A DNA stretch of 64,000 nucleotides from MFD01275-c22 sp963705885 (GCA_963705885.1 OY970120.1:3565209-3629208); one strand, 5' to 3'; counted from the first letter of the stretch, positions 54,201-63,304 are shown. The notes: generated by a model from the sequence alone, not told the origin. Numbers and translations: made by a program.

Positions 54201-55199
54201 ATGGACGTGACGCGGGACGGGCCGGCGGGACCCGGGGGCGACGACGTGCGGGAGGACGCCCTCGACGCCTACTCCCGGGTCGTCACCGCGGTGGCCGCGG
54301 TGCTGACCCCGCACGTGGCGGCGGTCTCCGTGCGCGGCGCCGACCACCGGGGCCGCCCCCGGCAGGGCGCCGGGTCGGCGGTCGTGTTCACCGACGACGG
54401 CTTCCTGCTCACGAACGCGCACGTCGTCGCCGGGGCGCGGCGCGGGGAAGCGGAGTTCGCCGACGGCACCGAGGCCGAGTTCGACGTCGTCGGCGCGGAC
54501 CCGCTGTCGGACCTGGCCGTCCTGCGGGGCCGGGCCGCCGTCCCTCCGCCCGCCACGCTGGGCGACGCGGACTCGCTGCGCGTCGGCCAGCTGGTGGTCG
54601 CGGTCGGCAACCCGCTGGGACTCAGTGGCTCGGTGACCGCCGGCGTCGTGAGCGGGCTCGGGAGGTCGCTGCCGACGAGCACGGGTCGCGCCGGGCGGGT
54701 CGTCGAGGACGTCATCCAGACCGACGCCGCCCTCAACCCCGGCAGCTCGGGAGGCGCTCTCGGCGACGCCACCGGGCTGGTCGTCGGCATCAACACCGCC
54801 GTCGCCGGCATCGGGCTCGGCCTCGCGGTCCCGGTGAACGGCACGACCCGGCGCATCATCGCCGCCCTGCTGTCCGACGGCCGGGTCCGGCGCGCGTACC
54901 TCGGCCTGGTCTCGACGCCCGTCCGGCTGCCCCAGCAGCTGGCGCAGAGGTTCGGCACGCGCCGGGCGCTGCGCGTCGTCGAGGTCGTCGCGGGGTCACC
55001 GGCGGAGCGGGCCGGCCTGCGCTCGGGCGACGTGGTCGTCTCGGCGGGGCGGGCGCCGGTGACCGACGCGCAGAGCCTGCAACGGCTGCTCTTCGACGAC
55101 GCGATCGGCGTCGCGCTGCCGGTCAGCGTCCTGCGGTCGGGCGCGATGGTCGACGTCATCGCGACACCGACCGAGCTGACGGGCCCCGGCACCCGTTGA
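54201..55199 (+). CDS. HtrA/DegP-like S1C serine protease with PDZ domain
   Basis: A 332-residue trypsin-fold protease. The catalytic triad is His74 (LLTNAHVVAGA), Asp104 (DPLSDLAVLRG) and Ser183 (DAALNPGSSGGAL). A C-terminal PDZ domain (~230-320) has RRAYLGLVSTPVRLPQ, GSPAERAGLRSGDVVVSAG and VALPVSVLRSG. Unlike most HtrA proteins it has no signal peptide or membrane span at the N-terminus, so it is probably cytoplasmic. GGAGG lies 5 bases before ATG 54201. The papain-like protease gene follows 70 bases later on the same strand. Confidence 0.91.
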   Translation: MDVTRDGPAGPGGDDVREDALDAYSRVVTAVAAVLTPHVAAVSVRGADHRGRPRQGAGSAVVFTDDGFLLTNAHVVAGARRGEAEFADGTEAEFDVVGADPLSDLAVLRGRAAVPPPATLGDADSLRVGQLVVAVGNPLGLSGSVTAGVVSGLGRSLPTSTGRAGRVVEDVIQTDAALNPGSSGGALGDATGLVVGINTAVAGIGLGLAVPVNGTTRRIIAALLSDGRVRRAYLGLVSTPVRLPQQLAQRFGTRRALRVVEVVAGSPAERAGLRSGDVVVSAGRAPVTDAQSLQRLLFDDAIGVALPVSVLRSGAMVDVIATPTELTGPGTR

Positions 55200-55269
55200 C
55201 CACCCGCGCCCGGCTCCCTACGTTGCGACCAGACGGCGCCGACCCGCGGGGCCGCGGGAGGGGGTCCTC

Positions 55270-56091
55270 ATGGCCGCGCGCACGAAGAGGTCCGGGGCGT
55301 CGGCGAAGGCGCTGGCCGGTCGCATCCTGAACTGCATCCCGTCGCCGAAGACGGAGAACGACTGGCAGTTGCACAACGCCGAGGACGCGGGGCTGCTCGC
55401 CGCGGGAGCGCGGGCGATCCCCGCCTCGAAGGACCTCCGAGACGACACCTGGTGGAAGGTCAACGACCAGGGCTCCACCGGCTCGTGCGTCGGCTGGGCG
55501 ACCGCCGACTCGGTGCTGCGGTGGCACCTCGTGCAGGCCGGACGCATCGGGCGCAAGGACCTGCTCTCGCCGCGTTTCCAGTGGATGGCCGCGAAGGAGA
55601 CCGACCAGTTCACCGCGCAGCCGACGACGTTCATCGAGTCCGACGGCACGTCGCTGAAGGCGGCCCTGGACGTGAGCCGCAAGTGGGGCGCGGTGCGCGA
55701 CTCCGTGCTCCCGTTCCGCTCCGGCTCGCTGTACGTCGGCGAGGTGGCCACCTTCTACGCCGTCGCGACCCAGCTGAAGGTCGCGGCGTACTTCAACCTC
55801 GGCTCCGACCTCACCGGCTGGCGGACCTGGCTGTCCGGCTCCGGGCCGATCCTCACCCGCCTCGACGTCGACGCGACCTGGGACGCGGCGACGGCCAACA
55901 AGGGCACGCTGCGGACGTACCGCCCGTCCACGGCTCGCGGCGGGCACGCGGTCGCGCTCGTCGGGTACACCACGACCGGGTTCATCGTGCGCAACAGCTG
56001 GGGGACGGGCTGGGGCGACCAGGGCTACGCCTACGCCAGCAACGCCTACGCGCGCAAGGCCTTCACCGAGGCCTACGGGGTCGCGCTCTGA
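55270..56091 (+). CDS. C1A (papain-like) cysteine protease family protein
   Basis: A 273-residue papain-family protein. The catalytic residues are all present: Gln67 and Cys73 in VNDQGSTGSCVGWATADSVL, His226 in ARGGHAVALVGY and Asn242 in IVRNSWGTGWGDQGY. No signal peptide and no long propeptide inhibitor domain precede it, only ~50 residues. It has the conserved WLSGSGPIL loop before the His. It follows the HtrA-like gene with a separate RBS (GGGAGG). Predicted to act in the cytoplasm; bacterial C1A proteases without export signal are uncommon. Confidence 0.9.
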   Translation: MAARTKRSGASAKALAGRILNCIPSPKTENDWQLHNAEDAGLLAAGARAIPASKDLRDDTWWKVNDQGSTGSCVGWATADSVLRWHLVQAGRIGRKDLLSPRFQWMAAKETDQFTAQPTTFIESDGTSLKAALDVSRKWGAVRDSVLPFRSGSLYVGEVATFYAVATQLKVAAYFNLGSDLTGWRTWLSGSGPILTRLDVDATWDAATANKGTLRTYRPSTARGGHAVALVGYTTTGFIVRNSWGTGWGDQGYAYASNAYARKAFTEAYGVAL

Positions 56092-56548
56092 CCGGCCGCG
56101 ACCTGCTGCTCGGGTGCGGGCTCGGAGGTGCCGCTGCGACTCCCGCAGGTGCTGATGACAGGAAGTTGGCTGCGGCCAGACGGATCCGGGAGCCTCCCCC
56201 TCGGAGCCGTCGGATCACGGAGCTCGGAGGTGCGTCTATCCGCCCAGATAGGGCTGCGCCAGCGGCAACGATCTCATCCCGGATGACGCCCCAGTCCCGG
56301 GAAGTGAAATCGGGCGGGTCAAGCGGCACACCCTCCGTTGCTCTGGCTCGGACCTTGCCCTCCGCTCACTAGGCTCGCCGCAGGGGGTTCGACAAGTGGG
56401 GATCCGAGGCGCCAGGCCATGTGTGCTCGGAGAAACCGGTGCCCAGCGAGGTTGTCATCCGGGAAGCGGCAGGTGGGTGGTCGCGGTCGAGGGTCGTTCA
56501 CGTCACCTCCGCGTGGCGGCACCCCGACGCACTACCAGTAGGAGTGGC
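56092..56548. other. 457-base region without a supported gene
   Basis: Lower GC and mixed codon bias set this stretch apart from its neighbours. The short open frames (for example 56063-56329 minus) show no recognisable motif. It separates the papain-like gene from the end of the NarL-type regulator gene. No clear terminator or repeat was seen. Confidence 0.4.
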
Positions 56549-57220
56549 TCAGGGGTGCCCTCGGGCGTCGACTCGGCCGCTCTCGTAGGCCCAGATCACG
56601 ATCTCGACGCGGTTGCGCGCCGAGAGCTTGGTCATGAGTGCGCTGATGTGGGATTTGACGGTGCTGAGCGAGAGGTAGAGCTCCTCGGCGATCTCGGTGT
56701 TGGTCCGGCCGGCCGCGACCAGATCGAGCACAGCCTCCTCCCGGGGAGTCAACGGCTCGACGGGCTTCGCCACCGCATCGCCTCGGGACGAGGCGAAGGT
56801 CGCCAGGAGCCGAGCCGTGACGGCTGGCGCGATCAGGGCCTCGCCCGTCGCGGCGGATCGAACGGCGCGGGCCAGGAGGTCAGGGTCGGCGTCCTTGAGG
56901 AGAAAACCGCGGGCGCCGGCCCGCAGCGCGTCGTAGACGTACTCGTCTTGGTCGAAGGTCGTGATCACGATGACGGGAACCGGGTCTTCGACTTGCGGCC
57001 CGGCGACCTGTCGGGTGGCCTCGATCCCGTCGAGGTTCGGCATCCGAATGTCGAAGAGGCAGACGTCAGGACGCAGCGACCGCACTTGCTGGACAGCCTC
57101 GAGTCCGTCGCGCGCCTGTCCGACCACGTCGATCGTCGGTTCGGCGTCGAGGATCGTGGCAAGGCCTACGCGAACCATGTCCTGGTCGTCTGCGATCAGG
57201 ACCCGCACCGGCGCCGTCAC
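56549..57220 (-). CDS. NarL/LuxR-family response regulator
   Basis: A 223-residue regulator. The receiver domain has VLIADDQDMVRVGLATIL (acidic pair), DVCLFDIRMPNLDG (phospho-Asp), ITTFDQDEYV and GFLLKDADPDLL. The DNA-binding domain has LTPREEAVLDLVAAGRTNTE, IAEELYLSLSTVKSHISALM and LSARNRVEIVIWAYE, a LuxR-type helix-turn-helix. It is complete. It is translated from an operon with the kinase (ATGA/GTGA overlap 57217-57220). Confidence 0.94.
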   Translation of the reverse strand: MTAPVRVLIADDQDMVRVGLATILDAEPTIDVVGQARDGLEAVQQVRSLRPDVCLFDIRMPNLDGIEATRQVAGPQVEDPVPVIVITTFDQDEYVYDALRAGARGFLLKDADPDLLARAVRSAATGEALIAPAVTARLLATFASSRGDAVAKPVEPLTPREEAVLDLVAAGRTNTEIAEELYLSLSTVKSHISALMTKLSARNRVEIVIWAYESGRVDARGHP

Positions 57221-58395
57221 GAGCCGACCTCGGCGTCCACCGTGGCGACCGGGACCGTTGCCTCGACAGTCCAGCCGCCCTCGGGATCGGGACCGGCGCG
57301 AACGTCGCCGCCCAGCAACGCCAGACGTTCTCGCATGCCGACCAGGCCATAGGACGGGCTCGCTCGTCGCGTGCGCCCCGAGGTCGCCGGTCGCCCGTCG
57401 TCGTGCACCCGCAGCCGCACAGTGGGCCCATCCCTGTTGAGGTCGACTGACACCACCGTGGGGTCCTGGGCGTGACGCCCCGCATTGGTCACCGCCTCCT
57501 GGGCGGCTCGGAACAACGCCGACTCCACCGGTGCCGGCAGCCGGTCGAGGTCACCAGAGGTCTGGACGACGACCCGAGGGCCGGGGTCCTGGTCGCGGGC
57601 GAGCCGCGGTATGTCGGCTACGCCGTAGGTAGGACTTCGGCCCCCGTTGCCGGTCTGCTCGTCGTGGCGCAGCAGGGCCACCATCGCGCGCATGTCTTCC
57701 AGGGTGCGTGCGGCGGCTTCCTCCACCCCGTCGATCGCCTCGGCGGCGGCGCCGGGGTCGACGCGGGCACGAACCTTGGCGGCCCGGGCGTGCATCAGGA
57801 TGCCGGAGACGTGGTGGGCGACGGTGTCGTGAAGGTCGCGGGCCAGCTGTTCACGCTCGCGGGCCCGGATCTCGTCGCGGGTTCGCACCTGGGACCTGGC
57901 CCAGAACCGCATCAGCGCGCCGATAGCGACCGGCAGCATCAGCGCCCCGACGCCGAGCGCCATCGAGGAGCCGCTGGAGTCGTACAGGGGCTCACGCGTC
58001 AGGTGGAGCACCAGCAGGTAGCAGCTGCCGATGACCACCCCGCGCCCGCTGGCCCAGCGGCCCAATGAGTAGGCCAGCAGCAGGACGACAGCGGTGACAT
58101 CGAGGACGCTGTGAGGCTCCCCGGCGAGCGCGGGGACGACGCCGGCGGCGGTCTGTGCGCCGTAGGCCACGACGAGCATCGCGAGAGGGTGTTGGGGTCG
58201 CCACAGGAGCGTGGCCACACAGACCAGTGACCAACCCGCGTGCCAGAGCGGCCACACCATGTCCTCGCGAAGCCCAACCTCGAGCACGGTGACCGGGATC
58301 AATCCCGCGACCAGGGCGCGGTCCCACCAGGCTGACCCCGCGGGAGCGATCGCCCGCGGTTCGTCCCAGAGCGCGCGCAGCGCACCTCCGCCCAT
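57217..58395 (-). CDS. Sensor histidine kinase (HisKA_3, NarX/DesK-like)
   Basis: A 392-residue kinase with about five to six hydrophobic spans in the first ~165 residues, then a dimerisation/phosphoacceptor helix ELARDLHDTVAHHVSGILMH-type segment (RDLHDTVAHHVSGI) and a C-terminal ATPase with AAQEAVTNAGRHAQDPT (N box), RLRVHDDGRPA and SPSYGLVGMRERLALLGGD (G box). It is divergent from the DUF4386-like gene (131-base gap) and co-transcribed with its regulator. The signal is unknown. Confidence 0.93.
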   Translation of the reverse strand: MGGGALRALWDEPRAIAPAGSAWWDRALVAGLIPVTVLEVGLREDMVWPLWHAGWSLVCVATLLWRPQHPLAMLVVAYGAQTAAGVVPALAGEPHSVLDVTAVVLLLAYSLGRWASGRGVVIGSCYLLVLHLTREPLYDSSGSSMALGVGALMLPVAIGALMRFWARSQVRTRDEIRAREREQLARDLHDTVAHHVSGILMHARAAKVRARVDPGAAAEAIDGVEEAAARTLEDMRAMVALLRHDEQTGNGGRSPTYGVADIPRLARDQDPGPRVVVQTSGDLDRLPAPVESALFRAAQEAVTNAGRHAQDPTVVSVDLNRDGPTVRLRVHDDGRPATSGRTRRASPSYGLVGMRERLALLGGDVRAGPDPEGGWTVEATVPVATVDAEVGS

Positions 58396-58525
58396 TACCT
58401 CACCCTAAGCCGCCGACGCCAGTGACCGGATCGAACTTTCGGTCCGCTTGGTCCGGCCTCAGGGACGAGACGGCTGCGGCCCTGGCTCCGATGTGGCGGT
58501 GCGCCAGTTCGCCGAGGATCGATGC

Positions 58526-59266
58526 ATGAGACGACACACCGCTACCTCCGCACTCGACACCGCCGCCACGGCCGGACAGGCTCCGGTCCCTCCTCCCACC
58601 TCCTCACCCCGAACGTCGCCCGCCCTGATCCGCGCCGGCGGCACCGCCGCGCAGGTCGTTGCCGGCACCTACGTCGTGGGCTTCCTCGTCATGGTCGCCT
58701 ACCTCCTCCCTCGCGGATACGCCTCGCCCGTCGAGGACCCCGCCGGCTCACTCAGCTTCCTCCGGGACCACCACGCCGAGCTGGCCGGCTGGTACTTCGT
58801 CCTCTACCTCCTCGGTGGGGTCGCGATGGCGCTGGTCTCGCTCGGAGCCGGTCAACGACTGGCCGCGGCTCCGGCGCTCAGCCGATTCTCCACGGTTCTC
58901 GGACTGATCTGGTCTGGAATGCTCGTCGCCAGCGGGAGCATCGCCCTCGTCGGGCAGCAGGCTGCTGTGACCCTCTACGCCGAGAACCCGGACCTCGCTC
59001 TGAACACCTGGGTGTCAACCAGCGTGGTTCAGAACGCACTCGGCGGTGGCATCGAGGTCATCGGCGCCCTCTGGGCGGCCGTGGTCGGACTCGCCGCCCT
59101 GCGGACCCGTGCTCTCTCGGCCAGCTTGGGTGGGCTCGCGCTCGGCCTCGGGGCTGTCGGAATGGCGACGGTCATCCCGGTCGCGTCCGAGGTCGCGACG
59201 TCGGTCTTCGGGCTCGGACTCATCGTCTGGTTCACCTGGCTCGGTATCGCACTGCGCCGACGCTGA
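58526..59266 (+). CDS. DUF4386-like multi-pass membrane protein
   Basis: A 246-residue protein with about six hydrophobic spans after a 35-residue Thr/Pro-rich N-terminus. Seen: QVVAGTYVVGFLVMVAYLLP, GWYFVLYLLGGVAMALVSL, LGLIWSGMLVASGSIAL and VASEVATSVFGLGLIVWFTW. The layout matches DUF4386-like proteins, function unknown. The start ATG 58526 has GAGGAT upstream. A second protein of similar layout is encoded at 59838-60545, and the gene is followed by a strong hairpin terminator at 59293. Confidence 0.72.
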   Translation: MRRHTATSALDTAATAGQAPVPPPTSSPRTSPALIRAGGTAAQVVAGTYVVGFLVMVAYLLPRGYASPVEDPAGSLSFLRDHHAELAGWYFVLYLLGGVAMALVSLGAGQRLAAAPALSRFSTVLGLIWSGMLVASGSIALVGQQAAVTLYAENPDLALNTWVSTSVVQNALGGGIEVIGALWAAVVGLAALRTRALSASLGGLALGLGAVGMATVIPVASEVATSVFGLGLIVWFTWLGIALRRR

Positions 59267-59292
59267 GAGCTCAGCCGACACACCGGCGGCCA

Positions 59293-59328
59293 CGGCAGGT
59301 CCGCCGCCCATGCGTGGCGGACCTGCCG
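59293..59328 (+). terminator. Strong hairpin terminator after the DUF4386-like gene
   Basis: CGGCAGGTCCGCC (59293-59305) and GGCGGACCTGCCG (59316-59328) are perfect 13-base arms around a ten-base loop, starting 27 bases after the stop codon. Confidence 0.85.
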
Positions 59329-59380
59329 CGGGCTCCTGTCAGCTCGCAACCACACGAATTCCGGAGGCACCAGTGACGCT

Positions 59381-59841
59381 GTGCTCGAGGAGCACACCGG
59401 CCAGTTCCTCCGCAACCTCTACAGGAAGAACCAGCCCGCGGCCGAAGGCCGGGGAACGCGATGATCAACCTCGCCTTGGCCAACAGGCCACTCGGCGACC
59501 CCGTCATGAGTGACAGTGAACTGGTTGTGTTCGTGTCGGCGTTCGAGTCCTCGGGATTCGCCAGCAGCATCAACTGGTATCGGAACGTCGACCGCAACTG
59601 GCACTTGCTCGCCGACGCCGATCCGGTCATCGAACAACCTGCTCTGATGATCTACGGCGCCCGTGATCCGGTGGCCAAGAACGAGCGAATCACGGAGTTC
59701 GTGCCCAACGTGCACGAGGTTGAGCTCGACTGCGGTCACTGGATCATGGACGAGATGCCCGACGAGACGACCCAAGCGATGCTGGCATGGCTCGAACGAG
59801 AGGATGCGCGCGGCACCGGCAATGGGGGGACTCGACCATGA
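59381..59841 (+). pseudogene. C-terminal remnant of an epoxide-hydrolase-like alpha/beta hydrolase
   Basis: Two adjoining frames carry pieces of one protein. The first (from 59381) reads VLEEHTGQFLRNLYRKNQPA and meets a stop at 59461-59463. The second, starting there, gives MINLALANRPLGDPVMSDSE, FVSAFESSGFASSINWYRNV, ALMIYGARDPV (acid residue region) and VELDCGHWIMDEMPDETTQA (catalytic His). This is the C-terminal third of an EphA-like epoxide hydrolase; the N-terminal ~200 residues with the Asp nucleophile are absent and a frame break remains. So it is a decayed gene. The remnant's stop overlaps the start of the following membrane-protein gene (ATGA). Confidence 0.78.
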
Positions 59842-60545
59842 AGACCCAAGGCAGCGCCCGTCCTGACAACCTCAAGCCCACCGAGGCCGTCGACCACAGC
59901 GCCACAGTGGGCCGAACGTCGCCGGTGAGTCGCTGGGAGGGCCGCACGTTCGGCGCCCTGGTGCTCGCCGCCTTCCTGCTCTACGGAATCGGTAGCGCAC
60001 TGGCTGACCAGCCCGCCGGCCTCGCCCTCGTGATGCTCAACTCAGTAGCGGTCACCGTCGTCGGGCTGATCGGCTTCAGGCTGCTCCGCCAACGGCACCA
60101 GCGAATCGGGATCAGCTACCTGGTGGCCCGTATCCTTGAGGCCATCCTTCTGGCCGGTGGCATCGGTCTCGTCGCGTTCAACGGCTCGGACAATGCCGAC
60201 ACCGTCGGGTACCTCTTGGCGATGGTCGCACTCGGGCTGGGCAGTGTGCCGTTCTGTCAGGCACTGGGGCGCGAGCGATGGCTCCCGTGGTGGCTGGCCG
60301 GTTGGGGCATCGTCGGCTACTCGGCCCTTACGGCCGGGGCCCTGCTCGAACTCGCGACCGGTCACGACGTGGCCGTGTACTTTGCGGCGCCGAGCGGCCT
60401 CTTCGAGCTCGTCCTCGGCCTGTACCTCCTCGGCCAAGGCTTCACCGAACGGGGACCGCGACCTTCGCCTGCGACAGGCGATCTGAGCAACGACAAGCAC
60501 AACGAGGACCGCCGAGACCGTAAAGGGATCCTCAGTCGGCACTGA
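59838..60545 (+). CDS. DUF4386 domain membrane protein
   Basis: A 235-residue membrane protein starting at ATG 59838. About six spans are present: TFGALVLAAFLLYGIGSAL, LVMLNSVAVTVVGLIGFRLL, ISYLVARILEAILLAGGIGL, GYLLAMVALGLGSVPFCQAL, WWLAGWGIVGYSALTAGALL and FELVLGLYLLGQGF. The motif YLVARILEAILLxxG is characteristic of DUF4386 proteins. A charged tail follows. It overlaps the hydrolase remnant's stop, suggesting that the ancestral pair was coupled. The function is unknown. Confidence 0.82.
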   Translation: MKTQGSARPDNLKPTEAVDHSATVGRTSPVSRWEGRTFGALVLAAFLLYGIGSALADQPAGLALVMLNSVAVTVVGLIGFRLLRQRHQRIGISYLVARILEAILLAGGIGLVAFNGSDNADTVGYLLAMVALGLGSVPFCQALGRERWLPWWLAGWGIVGYSALTAGALLELATGHDVAVYFAAPSGLFELVLGLYLLGQGFTERGPRPSPATGDLSNDKHNEDRRDRKGILSRH

Positions 60546-60615
60546 CCAACCCGCGTCACTTCGGCGCGAGCGGCCCTTCCAGCCAGTGCCGTCGCCACCA
60601 AGACAGACTGTGAGA

Positions 60616-61089
60616 ATGGTCGAGACGGTAACCGGGAGTCCGGGGGGCGACGGAGTCACCGCCGCGGCACACCTGCTGCACGACTTCAACGAGGAGTACG
60701 ACGAGCCAGCACCTCCGCCCCACGAGCTGGCGGCCCGACTGGCCGAACTGATCAGGGGCGACCACGTCATGATCCTGCTCGCCCGCGAGCATGAGAACGG
60801 CGCGGCTGTCGGGGTCGCGGTGATGCGGGTTCAGCCGTCGGTGTGGAGCCCGGCACAGGAGGCCTACCTGGCCGAGCTGTACGTCGTACCCAGCCGGCGG
60901 GGCCAGGGGTACGGTCGGGAACTGATCACCGAGGCCATGCGAGTTGCGCGCGAGCGGGGTGCCGACTACGCGTTCGTGGTCACGAGCGAGGAGGATCGGC
61001 TTGCCAAACGCCTCTATGAGGCGGCCGGGTTCCGCCGGACCGAAGGCGAAGGCGGTCCGGCCATGCTTGCGTACGAGCGCGAGTTGTAG
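60616..61089 (+). CDS. GNAT family N-acetyltransferase
   Basis: A 157-residue acetyltransferase. The acetyl-CoA-binding motif is AYLAELYVVPSRRGQGYGRELI (R-x-x-G-x-G-x), followed by ARERGADYAFVVTSEEDRLA and RLYEAAGFRRTEGEGGPAM (the typical GNAT end). ATG 60616 is preferred to the GTG ten codons earlier because the homology begins there. The substrate is unknown. It stands alone on the plus strand, followed by 110 bases without a gene. Confidence 0.88.
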   Translation: MVETVTGSPGGDGVTAAAHLLHDFNEEYDEPAPPPHELAARLAELIRGDHVMILLAREHENGAAVGVAVMRVQPSVWSPAQEAYLAELYVVPSRRGQGYGRELITEAMRVARERGADYAFVVTSEEDRLAKRLYEAAGFRRTEGEGGPAMLAYEREL

Positions 61090-61199
61090 TCCTTCGACTG
61101 CCGCGTCTTTCCGCCGCAAGTTGGATGGGCGCTACATATCTGCCAGCTGGACTGCGCCGTTCGTGTCACGGCATGACGGTCAACGGAATCTAGCGACAT

Positions 61200-61649
61200 T
61201 CAGCGGATCAGCAGATAGGCCTTGCAGCCCAGACATAGCCCGGTGGATGCGTTGAGGACTGCGGCACCGAGGGCGACACCGGTGAGGCCGTAGCCGGCGA
61301 CATCGACGCCGAGTGCAAAGTTGGCCAGTGCCAAAGCGGTGAGAACGAAGCCGACGAGTTGGCCGAATCTCGGCGGCCGAGCATCTTCCAACTCGGCTGG
61401 TGCTCCGATCCGCGGCCAGATGAAACGGGCGAAGATCTGCGCCCACAACGACCACTGAAAACTCACGAACGCGGTGAACGCAAACACGGCGACCTGGGAG
61501 GCAAGCAGGCCGAGACCCAACGGTCGAGCAACGTCAACGACGAGCAGCACAACCGCGAGCACGCTGGCAGTGGCCCCGGCGCTGAATCGCAGAAGGCGCG
61601 GATCGACCTGGCCGCGGAGCGGGCAGGCGTAGAAGCTGGTGCTGGGCAT
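61200..61649 (-). CDS. DUF4395 membrane protein
   Basis: A 149-residue protein with four hydrophobic spans. The N-terminal FYACPLRGQVDPRLLRFSAG and the C-terminal NASTGLCLGCKAYLLI (Cys-x2-Cys) are typical of DUF4395 proteins, which are often found next to thioredoxins or rhodanese-like proteins. The RBS GGAGAT lies before ATG 61649, and an interrupted repeat (GGATC...GATCC, 61668-61687) lies just upstream, a possible operator. Confidence 0.85.
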   Translation of the reverse strand: MPSTSFYACPLRGQVDPRLLRFSAGATASVLAVVLLVVDVARPLGLGLLASQVAVFAFTAFVSFQWSLWAQIFARFIWPRIGAPAELEDARPPRFGQLVGFVLTALALANFALGVDVAGYGLTGVALGAAVLNASTGLCLGCKAYLLIR

Positions 61650-62053
61650 GTGTATCTCCGGAGCCGGATCACTTGAGTCCGATCCAAATCAGGGTAATCA
61701 CACCCACATCTCTTCTGACGAGAGTTGGAACCCTGCCTGCGCGTCGAGAGGCGCGACCCTACGGATCACTTTCGAGCGCGCCGCTTCATGACACAAGCGA
61801 GCGCGAGTCTTTCCGCCGCGTTCGACCGCCCCGAAGCGCGTCTCGTGGGTGGTCGCGCGCCGGGATACCGATCAGATCGAGCCGGTGGCGAGCGCCCGCG
61901 CCACGGGGGCCTCAGCGGATGCGGGTAGCGCTGCACGCCGTTCGGCAGGTCTGCGTCTGCCCGCTCAGGATGGCATCGAGCCCGAGCAGCGTGATCGCCG
62001 CGAACGGATCGAACAACTGGCCACGAGCGCGAGGCAGGAGCGACGATGCGGGT
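61650..62053. other. 404-base region without a supported gene
   Basis: This stretch separates the DUF4395 gene start from the 3' end of the sigma-partner gene. It contains the presumed DUF4395 promoter at its left end. A 30-codon frame on the minus strand whose ATG overlaps the 62054 stop (ATGA) was seen but has no recognisable features. Otherwise nothing can be supported. Confidence 0.4.
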
Positions 62054-63304
62054 TCATGAGCGTGCCTCCCAGATGACGACGGCATACCGCACGTTGCGTG
62101 GGTCGTTCTTCACGACCTCGATCGTGACCTCCCGGGCATCGCCGGGCGCCAGGACGACCTGTTGCTCGCCGAAGTAGAAGTCGTGCTCCTGATGCGGGAC
62201 GCGCTGACCGTCAACCCGCAACTCCACCTGGGCGATGCATCGGCGGTCGAACTTCTCGACGTTGGCCTTCTCCTCCTGTGCATTGGAAGGAGGTTCCTTC
62301 AAGTTGAGCTGATCAGCACAGGTCTCGAGCGCCGCGGTCTCCGAACGGACAACGGCCAAGATGATGGGGCGGTCCGACGCCGGAAGCTGGACGACGAGGC
62401 GTGAGGCGCCCGCGGCTGCTTGGACGGCCCGGTCCACGAGGTACTCGACGCCGTCGGCCATCGTTAGCGCTTGGGACTGGATGCTGCCGCCGAGGCCTCT
62501 CAGCACGACCGGGGCGGCCTTGTGCTCGTAGACCCCGAAGCCGAAGGTCGCGTCGGTGTCCTTCAACGGCGCCAACGCGTGAGCTGAGAGGCAGGCTTCG
62601 GTGTCCAGGGTGCGGCCGAGGCACTTCTGCGCGGCAGGGGAGAGCTCGCCGGTAACGAACATCCGCAGCGGGTACGCCCTCGGGAGCTCGCGGTAGTTTC
62701 TCGTCCACGGCTCGATGTTGTTGGTCGGAGCTCGCAGGGCGGTCGGGTCGTCCTGGCTGCACGAACCGAACAAGGCCCGGGAGCCGTCCTGCATGGATCC
62801 GTCCGGGTTGCGACCGCCTTCGACGCCGCCGAGGTCCATCGTCAGCACCCACCAGGTGTCCTGGTCGCCGTTGCAAAAGGTCGCGACGTGCGACTGGGCC
62901 GCGTAGAGGCCACCGGTCTCCACGGTGAGGGACAGGTCGGTGGCGCCCGCGAAGCGAGCCTGGGCGTTAGTGCGGCTTCCCCGCAGTTCCCAGCCCTGGA
63001 TGTCGCCTGGACCGATCTCGGGCTGGATCGTGACCTGTCCACTCGGTGTCTCAACAGTTTGCGTCGGGGTGGGTCTCGGAGTGTTCTGGTCGACGGGCTC
63101 CTGGGTGCGTTCGGTCGTGCCCATGAGTGCCGCTCCTGCGACCACCAGCGCGATCACCACTCCAGCGGCAGCAGAAGCCCCCATTGCGGTCCGGCGGCGG
63201 CGCGTCGTGCGAATCCGGGCGTGCAGCTCTGTCAGTCGATCGGCCGGTCGGCCTTGGACGCCCTCGGCGCGCTCCGAGAGTCGTCTGAGGTCCTCCGTGT
63301 TCAC
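62054..63304 (-). CDS. Membrane-anchored partner protein of the SigE-type sigma factor
   Basis: A 416-residue protein. Residues 1-38 form a cytoplasmic, Arg-rich segment (LTELHARIRTTRRRR), 40-62 a membrane span (GASAAAGVVIALVVAGAALM), followed by a Thr/Pro-rich linker and a large extracytoplasmic domain with several Cys (VATFCNGDQDTWWVLTM, GSCSQDD, KCLGRTLDTEACLSAH, ALETCADQL, DRRCIAQVEL), likely disulfide-bonded. No known enzymatic motif. Its ATG overlaps the sigma-factor stop by four bases, so it probably acts as an anti-sigma or sensor. Confidence 0.75.
   Translation of the reverse strand: MNTEDLRRLSERAEGVQGRPADRLTELHARIRTTRRRRTAMGASAAAGVVIALVVAGAALMGTTERTQEPVDQNTPRPTPTQTVETPSGQVTIQPEIGPGDIQGWELRGSRTNAQARFAGATDLSLTVETGGLYAAQSHVATFCNGDQDTWWVLTMDLGGVEGGRNPDGSMQDGSRALFGSCSQDDPTALRAPTNNIEPWTRNYRELPRAYPLRMFVTGELSPAAQKCLGRTLDTEACLSAHALAPLKDTDATFGFGVYEHKAAPVVLRGLGGSIQSQALTMADGVEYLVDRAVQAAAGASRLVVQLPASDRPIILAVVRSETAALETCADQLNLKEPPSNAQEEKANVEKFDRRCIAQVELRVDGQRVPHQEHDFYFGEQQVVLAPGDAREVTIEVVKNDPRNVRYAVVIWEARS

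Noticed and set aside
56063..56329. 88-codon minus frame after the papain-like gene
   Set aside because: It overlaps the 3' end of the protease gene in antisense, lacks a good RBS and shows no motif.
58425..58445. Possible SOS box (TCGAACTTTCGGTCCG) upstream of the DUF4386-like gene
   Set aside because: The right half GGTCCG deviates from the GTTCGA half of the actinobacterial LexA consensus at two positions and neither neighbour is a repair gene.
61970..62057. 30-codon frame whose ATG overlaps the stop of the sigma-partner gene
   Set aside because: Its position is suggestive but composition is Arg/Ser-rich and no conserved feature or terminator supports it.
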